From: Paragonimus skrjabini miyazakii
Taxonomy: Eukaryota > Platyhelminthes > Trematoda > Plagiorchiida > Troglotrematidae
Length of the DNA stretch: 64,000 nt
Assembly: GCA_014338405.1 (NCBI GenBank)
Contig: JTDE01001068.1
Location: 128,974 to 192,973 of the forward strand
Direction of reading: 5' to 3'
The stretch's first letter is position 1; the number at the start of each line of letters is the position of its first letter. Under the pieces are notes generated by a model. The model had not been told where the DNA came from. It worked only from the letters and a program-made list of their open reading frames with translations, and did not search any database. Position numbers and translations under genes: made by a program. This document shows, piece after piece, positions 40,801 through 50,900 of the stretch.

Positions 40801-41909
40801 GCACACTAAATAATGGGCGAGTTATTGTAACGTTTTAAATCTACATTGGAATCCGCTGACAAACAAATAAATGAGTGCCGGAATGGAACTGGTCTGCCAT
40901 TCACTACGTTCGCCTGTCAGTCAGTCATTGCTTGTCTTTTGTCTCAGTGGCAGCGACGTTGACGTAGTGGTCATCAATGTCCATGTGTCGATCGAATGGA
41001 TTCCGAGAATAAAGCGCTTCTAGTACTTCGAGCGCTTTCGTACCTGCGCAGTGATGCCATAAATGTGGCTCGTCGCACCCCTAATTTGTGTTTGTGCACG
41101 CGTGTGCACAGCTGCTTGTCTGTTTCTACCGCATACTGCTGATCACACCAGAGACATGGAATCGCGTAGACCACGTCAGTTTGTTCGTTTGGCTCTACGC
41201 GATCCCTGGTGTTCATCAAAGCTGAATGGAGGGTTAAGTTTGGCTTATGTGACGCTCGCATGCCCAGCTGTTGCTGTATCCTTTGTGCTATTTCAGCTGT
41301 TCCGTGAATATATGGCACTGTCATTCGTGTTTTACGTGCTGCAGGTTCAGTTCTCGTGAACTCCCTGACTGATGTTTTTGTGAAACCGTTGGGGTACCTA
41401 CTGAGAGTGAACAGTTCGAATGGATGGTCTCATTCTTGTCTTCTAAGTTTGGATGAGCTACGGTGTGTGTCTGCAAGTCGAAACAACGTTCGCACGCAGC
41501 TTTCAAGGTGGCAAGCCAGATGATTGATGTTCAACTTGAGAATGACATGAGTTGTTGATTTACAATAGACGGTAGTTTCGGGTTTGTCATCAGGTCGCTA
41601 TGTAACCAACACATCAAGGAATGCTAGGCGCGAATTTTTCTCTTCTTCGAATGTAAACATTACTCCATTTACTATGGTAAACAAGTAACGGTGGAACTGG
41701 TCAAGAGAAATCCAAGGTAAAAACAAATGTGTCATTCACAATCGGAGCCACATTTTGGATCTGAGTGTCCGAAGAGCATCAGAATCAAAGTGCTTCACTA
41801 CGACATCTACAAACAATCGTGATGTAAGTGAGAACATTGATCCGCCTCTTTTCTGCAGTTAGACTTGGCCGTCCAATTGTAGATACATCTCTACGCAGAG
41901 ATCCGCCAC

Positions 41910-41945
<36 letters not shown>

Positions 41946-44900
41946 TTACATGTCTCTAACAGGTGCTTGAGGCTGCTGCTGGCCTGCTTCATGACTATAC
42001 TATCAGATACATGATCCATATTCATGTATTTGCTGATCTTTCACATTTGCTTTACCGCAACCACTGTAATAGATGACGTGAAAAAAGCTGTTCAGCATAT
42101 GTGTATTGTCTTAGCCAAATTCCCGAAATTGTCATTAGGTTAAGACCAAACTCCGTTTCGAAGGTCTTATGATATAACGTTTTACCCATTGGCAAACTGG
42201 TGGCTTTGTCCACTACCGTGTTGCCGCCCCTTGATTAAACAATTGCTTACGACCGATCATATATGCTTGCCATCGGGCTATGTAACAGATCTGCCTTAAC
42301 GTCACACAATCAGTTGTGTTCGTCTGCCCTATCTCCGTCGTAGAGGAGAGATAGAGGTTTCGAATTAAGTGTAGGTGGCAGCTGAGTAGGCCTATTCATG
42401 TGATCATTGTAAGATACAAAATACCTTCAAATGAATTATACTTGAATCTTGATCGCTCACTGCATCAGCGACATTACAGAGATACACTCCGGGTACAAAA
42501 ACGTGAAGCAACGCCTGAAATAAACGTGATAGTTGTCCAAATCGGCTGTTTATGAGAAACATAAATATGCAATATGATCCAAAAACAACTAACTGCAATC
42601 CACTGATTATTAATCAGTTGTAAGATATCCGCACCAAATTTAGTACGAATGAAGTCAAACAGTTTGGGCGTCGTGTTTAACATGTTATTGATAAAAGGAT
42701 TGAGAATAACACAACGTTACGAGCAAGTTGTAATACTCTACGTTTCAACCACCTCGGGCGGCCTTACTCAGAAGTGTTGTAATCGAAATCACACTAACAC
42801 GAAACACACTAACGCCTTGTTAGTGTGACTTCCATTACAACACTCCTGAGGAAGGCCACCCGAAGTGGTTGAAGCATAGAGTATTACAACTTGCTCATAA
42901 CGCTGTGTTATTCTCAATCCATTTATCACTCCACTGATAATCAAAATTTGACAATCCTGTACCACACGTCCGTGAATAAGGTTATTGACAAATTTCTGAA
43001 CAAAACAAACACTTTGAGAGTGAATGCTGATGGAGAAGGATAAACAAAGATAACAATAAACGAATTGAACAAATAGCTAACGGTTGCGAATGCACAGAAT
43101 AGAAGCCCAATTAAAATCTAATCAATATTCAGCAATTGTTTCTGAGGAACATGTATCACAGATAGCTGTTACGTTCTCCGCTTATATACACAAATAGGAA
43201 CTCGGCGGGAATTGGTGAACTATTCATAAGGCATCCGTTCATAAACCGGATTTATTCACGTTTCAACCTACCAGCGCCAACTGAACTAACTCCAAGTTAT
43301 TGAATATGGAAAAAAAAGATATCGTAAACATCAGTCAAAAACATACATAGATTGTCTATTAAACAATCGAGCTGCCCTCTCATACGTATTGACTGTTATA
43401 ACTCAATTTGGTCCTCATCCAAAAATTGTAGAGAAAAGATGTTCGGCGCTACACATTTCCCATCAAGTATGCAGTTGGCTTCCTCGATTAACATTACCCA
43501 GTGAACACTGCTCATAGCGAAGCGGTTAGAGGTTACACAGTTACTCAAATACATGTTACTGTTAATTGTCAAGGCCCACAGTATTTCTAAAATAATCATA
43601 AACTATCCACGTTCCTCGCCGTGTGTGCTCAAAATCTCCATAGGTCTAAGAAAAAGTTTATTTATAAATCAGCTTACAAAGTTGAACTGGAATTTGCGCG
43701 TTTGCTTTAGGACAGTAGCAATATGGATAATGATAATTGATTGAAACCCGTTCGTGATCAACGTATATTAATAGTACTCACGAATACATACTCGCTTTTA
43801 GCCTATATCACAATAACCTAGAGTAGAACACGTTAATCTGATCAAAGTCTACGTCATGACCATATTTTTCGAGGTTCACAGTCTCGCTTAGTCTGTGACA
43901 GGTTTCACACCTTTATACTCCAGTCAGTTATTCGTCCATACGCTGTCATTAGTTTGATCAAAAGGTACTGTGGCTCGAGCAGCTATGACGTGGAATATTC
44001 TAGAAGAAAAAAATATCAGAGTAGGGGAAATGGTTGAAACGAAGTTAAACAGAAGAGTTAGAAACTTAGTGCATGTGGGCTCGCAAATAACGGTGACGAG
44101 TTGTACTCCGGATAGCGTTTTTAACCAGCAATTCGAGTTATTGGTGCACTCGTCAACCAGGCATAAAACACATGCTTCACTCTACTGTACAACTGCATTT
44201 GCTGGTTTTCTAACGACGGACTTCTAACCTCTCTCTCTCTCGAGTGCTTACATGGATGTAGTAGACACCCGTTATCAGACACAGTTGAGTTCCATTTTAC
44301 GGGGAACTATAGCCCGTGATCGACATTCCCAAGGACAGTCTTAAAATTCCTCTCAATAATGCGTTTTGTTTCACAAATACCTTAGATGTCTGAGTCATTG
44401 GTGGCTCGAATGCCTACAAGTTGTTAGGCTCATTTTGAGTGTCCCGCTCCATCAGGAAATAATTGGCCAATGTTTGGAAACTAGTACGTGTATCACTAGT
44501 ACTATTTAGTCCCTCAGAAACAAGCTCGGCTGTTGTGCCATCATATGAATTTCATGTTATGAAGCTGTAGATTAATGCAGGCAAATCGGTCCACAGTATT
44601 GTTTTTCATATACAATTCCCAAAAGTGACTGCGTGCAATTATTCACAAATTGTTTATATCGAACCAGACAAAATTATACAAATTGTGCGGGTGTTTCTTA
44701 TCTTATGTGCTTTCTGGAATAGAGCACACATGTGCTCTCCTGTTTACCGGTTGAGCAAGTTATAGGCTAGATTTATTGAGTCGTTTAGGTTCATGCTTGC
44801 ATGTCGATCAGTTCCTGAAGGTGTGCTATGAAGCACCTTCCTATGCAGATTGCCGGTCCCTGTCACCTTTGTAATATGCAATAGGATAGATCCTAGTGAT

Positions 44901-47900
44901 TGGAACAAACATTTCCATCAGACCACAACAGCCGAAATCGGAAGATGCCATTTTCGAGGGGAATGATTTTTCCAATCCAATACAATGGACTACTCAATCG
45001 ACTTGATTGTGGATTAGCGACTTTTACAAACACGGTTTTATTGTTAAGCCTAATTGGTGAATTTTCAATCGTATAAATATGGAGTGAAAACAGGTATACA
45101 TGTAGAAATAGACAAGAAAGCAGAATCTGTTAATTATGTAACTAATTCGTCCTTAGTTTCATTAACAGCTACCCGTTTATTACAAAGATGGGGGGGGAAC
45201 AGAAAGACTGATGTTTTAATTGAAGACATACGTACAAACAATCGTTCAGTTTGTGAAGAAAAAACGCATTGAACAAATACTACATGCAATAAGTGTATCG
45301 AATTAAAAATGTTCGTCAGGCAAAAGGATTGAAATGGGACGGATAAGAAAACACCACTGTCTCTAGATAAGTATACGATTAGTAAAATGTGCGAGTGTAT
45401 GGAAAGATGTCAAACTCCACACACAGACGACGAGATGTCGGAGAGTAAACAATATCTTTGATTAACTTGTATTGAAAGTACGCCTACAGTCAAGACACTC
45501 TGACGTATTTTAGCATGGATTGGAAATCGATCAGAATAGAAGGGAGATAATTAAGTACACTAATTACGGTGTTGTGGTAAGAACTGGAGCTATGTCTTGG
45601 AATTTTGAGAAATTCAATTTCAAACAGGACGGTCAATACATTAGCTCAGTAAATAAATCTTTGGATTAACTGTATACTGTCCAGTGTCGGATCGATTAAC
45701 CAGAAGGTCAGACCCTCATTTTTGATGTAATAAAGCTACTCTGAATTGGTTTTGCACCTACGTGAGCTTCCGGACAGGTTTAAACCTACTTATGAGAAAG
45801 CGTACAAAGGCGCGTGAAAGAAAATGGTGATATTTTGCACCTCTCTATCATACATGCTACATGAAATCAGTCATGTTTAGATCACTGTCTGATCGGGTGT
45901 AACTAATACATCTCAAGTCTCCGTTGTCAGTGGAAATAAACGACGGATGCTCATTTGATCTACTATGTCCAGTGGTTTAAGTTTGAGGATATCGATTATT
46001 TGTAAGTGAACATCATTCACAGCTGATAGTAGTTTTCGCATTCAGATAAGCCTTTCGTCGGAAAGAAGCCCCCAGACTAAAGCCTTGTTCCTATTAGAAT
46101 TCATAAGTAGCGCACAGCCCCATCCGGGTCGGAGTTTACGCTCAAACATTCGTACTTGTGAGATTAACGTGTTAGCTACAACGTATAAACGACCCAACGA
46201 ACACGACTTAATAGACCTATCCAAAAATCTACTTAATGAGTAAAATTTCCGTAATGCAAATGCCTGTAGATGCATGTGTGGCGGAGTTTTGGATAGCGCA
46301 AGTTGTACAAGTTACAAAAGATCCCAATTACTCGCGTTTAATTAGTAAACCCTGGAAATTCCACTGAGTGAGGTTTTTAATATGATCCCCAGGTGTGCAT
46401 TGTGCACAAAAAGATGCAAGCAAAGCTGCATAAACTGTAACAGAACTTTTAAAAATTCGATCCCCTGAACTTTGTCGCATAGTAACAACTAACCAAAACC
46501 GAGCATACGTTTTAACTCACATCAAGCTTATTGATTGAACTATGCACGTCCCAGAAAAGTTGAGCAAAGTAGTCCTGAGAAATCGGTCTGCCGTCGATTC
46601 GAATCCGCTCTTCCACGTTAATCAAATGCGGAGAACTGAACACGCCAAAGACAAGACAAAACATGATAAACATAATCTGTGTCATGGATGATTTCCTCCC
46701 AGCTCACAGGCGAATAATCGGAATTTTTCTTGTTAATAACCGTCAATATTTACACCGTTATACAAAAAACGAGCAGGGTCAGGTTACAGAACTCAGATCG
46801 TACGGACGAGGCATGGCGAACGGAGGGCTCCCCATATTGATTCGCTACATTTTCACGTGTATGCAATCGCTTCACGAGTGGGATCGTCTGGGTGATTCAC
46901 GCAGGTGATAATTCAACGTGTGGGTCTCTAAATGAGGCTAGACTTCCTTCAGGACTTCACTGTTGGAGTACCACGCACGGTTAGATGAAAAACACCAAAC
47001 AAAATCTACTGACTTAGAAGTCAAAATATTGAATCTGTTCTCTCTTCAAACGTCAAAAAAACTGCCTTTTTTTAATTTTTCTGACAGCATGCCGAACTAA
47101 ATCGAATTATCATGAGCGAGTGAGGACTGGTAAAGGTGTGAATGACCAGTAGTCAGTAAGCACCAACTAAGTGACCGGTGCTGAAAATCAAACAACGATT
47201 AAAACACCAACAGCAACAATATCAACTGGTTTGGTTCAGTCTCGGTGAGCGAATATTCAACTGGTGCACACATGAACAATCCATACCCAAAACGGCTGGA
47301 TGCTGTGAACTGCCTCGCTCATGTTTCCTATTCATACGTGAATAAACATGTTGGACAGTTCACAGGAGAGCCACCTATACCAAGGTTCCTACAAGTGATG
47401 TACGTCAAAAGGCGCGCTTATCCTAGCAGTGAGCAGCAGCAACAGTTAGCGCCGGCTGGATGATCTGGACCTAATACAAAGAGAGCGTGGCTCTCACTCA
47501 CAATTCACTAGTCTTTTACATAAGAATCGGCTAACTATCCATTCACTCAAAGTTAATGACGCAACTTTTCTATACCGCACATTCAATCATTCACCAATTT
47601 ACGAAAATTCTGACAAAATGGGCATGGTGACCGTTAGAGAGCAGTCGAGTGGAATGTGGAGGGCGATTGATAGGTCATAATTTTTACAACAGAAAGTTGA
47701 ATGGCAGAGTAGAGGCTCAAAGGCGAACGATTCAGCGACGACACGGACATTCCGAAAGAGTGGAGTGATAGTGCATCAGATTATGCATGGGCCGCTCTAT
47801 TTTACAATCCACGAATGAGTGAGTTGATTTTCCAGATCAAGCTGTCGATTATTTAAATTGCAAAACCTTACTGTTATTTGGTAACAATATTGTCTGTTCA

Positions 47901-50900
47901 GAATAGTCAGATATCTCAATATGATCGGGCCTTGATAGACCGATAAAACCTTAAGCAAGAGTTTAAGTCGTCTAGCAACGAAACACCGATTCATTCAGAC
48001 TGAAGTCATATTAGTACGTTGGCCACTTTTGTTCAAATATGGATGATGTTTGGGAAGTAGTATCTGGTACGGCAGAAAGGTGGGAAATACGACGGGTTCA
48101 TATAAAAATCGAACAATCAAAGAATAGGTGGTGTTCAACAAACAGAGCACCAAAACGATCGACAGCAAGTGCACGTAATAAAAAATGTAGCCAATCCAGA
48201 TAGAAGACTGCCTTCGTTTTCATGTCAAGTCCGAGCCAGTTAATTTATGCTAACGGACCCTAACAGTTTGTTTTGTCAACGAGCAAACAACATGTGAACT
48301 GGTTGATGGGACGATGTAAACCACTCAGTCTATTATGGCCTAAGAATATACTCCCGATGGCTAGTTCATCATCTTCGGTTGATGAGCACACACAAAGTTC
48401 CTGAGCGTGCTACAGGCAATCGCCGAATAAATCCTGATGTGTTACTCATCATCACCGTGAAAGACAGCAGTATGTCAGTGGTTATCGGGTACGTTTACGA
48501 TGTTGAACATTGACGCGGTATGACGGCTTGCGCATCTCCATTACCTACTGGACTAAACTGGACGCTGTGGCCATCGACAGTCACTCCTGGTCCTCTAGAT
48601 TGGGGGTTGGAAAAAGGTGGGCATGAATTTTCGGAAAAAATACCATTTCTGGTACACTGCCACCCACCCACTGTCTTGTGATACAGACTTTTGTGACAAA
48701 CGCTTTTGTTGAGTACCCTAACCGTTCCCCTCTCTAGGTCTGGATGTCCTGGCAACATCTCAGCCCACAAATAACCAAGAATATTCACACCAACAATTCT
48801 CAACTGATTCGGCTGACACGTAGTATAAACCAGGTGGCCCTACTTGCCGCATACAGTAGGGTGGACAGGTAAAAACATACTACTGTTGTGACCGCAAAAG
48901 ACGCTTGGCCTGAGAACTCATTTATTGCACAAACGCCCGTATAGGTCGTCAAAAATCAAACCACAAACGCGTATATTCATTTGCAAGTTAGATATGCATT
49001 CACATCCATCACTGTCATTCGCCTCGGTGGAACTTCTGCCGAGCGCGTACACACTATTTCGATAGTCTCTCCTTGTCCTCCGTCTTCCTGGCATTCGCAG
49101 CTTGCCCTTTTGTTCCTGAACGTTACCTGTGGGTAACATACAACTTGTGAGTAGTATACTACTCATAACGAAACTGCCTGTCATACAACACTACTATTGA
49201 CCTCTTTCGCGCTGTTTTATCTAATGTAGCTCTCAGACTTCTCCCGACCCCCATTTATAATGATTACTCTATAAATTTCACAACAGATATAGTTAACCAT
49301 GGTAACATTGTTTCGGTAAGTCCTGTGTTACTACACACCATCTGGTCTCCCTATTCATTTGCCTAGGCCCAGAAATAGAAAGTCGTATAGGCGCTTTCAA
49401 TGTTCGCACTCTATTGTGTTGTTGAGCCACACCGATTACTTAATCAGTTATCCACGTTGAGCATCAGAATAATAATTGCTTCAATGGTGAATCGCAGGGT
49501 CGTCCGAGAAACGTGTGACGTAGGATACAGACCAATAGATTTGACACTCAGATGAATGTCTAAATTGTTCTTACACTACAAGCAACGGCCAACTGACTCG
49601 TAGGTGGAAACAATAGCAACCGAGGAAAAGAAAGACAGGAACAACTGGATATCAGGCCCCATCTCGTCTGATGACAAACCGACGGAGTGAGATCAGGTAC
49701 CAGTTCTCTGAGAATGGTCGAGACAGCATGTTGGTGACCAAGCTGTTTGACGTTAAGCGTGAGAAAACAAGCTCTTGTTGTTTTATCAATCACATACGGT
49801 TTGGTTTAAAGGTTCAAGGGCACTAGGAGTGCGTGCGACAGAAAGCACATTAATAAACCAAGAACGATAACCGATAACATTGCTGCTTTTACGATTGCTA
49901 CCGACCAGGGCACAACATTGTAACACGGTAGAAATGTGGGACTAGTAAAATTGGCCCTCAGAATATACTGCCCAGTGGTCTACTCTGCTAGACTTATTAT
50001 GGATGTATGCCATCTGTTTCGCTGACAGCATCATCGGTAGATGAATGCTCAGAGCCAGAACAGTCATCTGGTATCCCCGATAACGGTAACCATGAAAAAT
50101 CACATGAACTATACAGCCAACATCGAGCAAACAGTATAGGTGCTGTCAGTTCGATAGGTCAACTACTGGCCTGGATTCTAGTCTTTGAAATGAAGTAGCT
50201 GTCAGACTCCAATAAACTTAGCGTCCGAAAGACGGCAGTCCGCTGATCTGCTTGTTTCAGGGGAATGAGCCCAAACAAGAGTGGTATTATGATTAACTAT
50301 ACTTGTTGTAGGATCAATGGAATAGTGACTAAAAGTGATGACTGGGAATTAAACTGAACAGAGTAGTTGGAGGGGGGAAAAGCAAAGGTAAATAAATAAG
50401 AATCGGACCAAGCGGTTCAACACGTTCGCTGCACCAAATCTTCATCTTACGTGACAAATTGCTGGAAATTTTGAAAACCGACTAAAAACAATCCAGTATT
50501 ACAATATTGCAACAGCCAAAATCGCTGTGGCTTCACTACATGACACTGCTGTCAGTTACGTGCCAAATAATTAGATGTCGGACATTAGCTGGCTAAAAAA
50601 GAAGCGTCCTAATGCATTCAACATCTAGGAATCGGAGTTTTATAGATCCAATGGGCAAAACCTACAACTGGTTGATCACCAAGACTGAAGTTTTTCAGGT
50701 GCAATCATCTGTATTCGGGAGACCTGTAGGTAATTAGAACAAAGAGACATGATTTCGTATCTGCATAAAAAGCAACAACGGAAGACGTCTGTGCCGGCGG
50801 ACGGACGATGTCACATAAAAGTGTCTCACATACCAGTGGTGTGTCCATAAGATTGGTGACAACAGGAATAGACTAACACAGAAACTGGCATCCACTGTAC

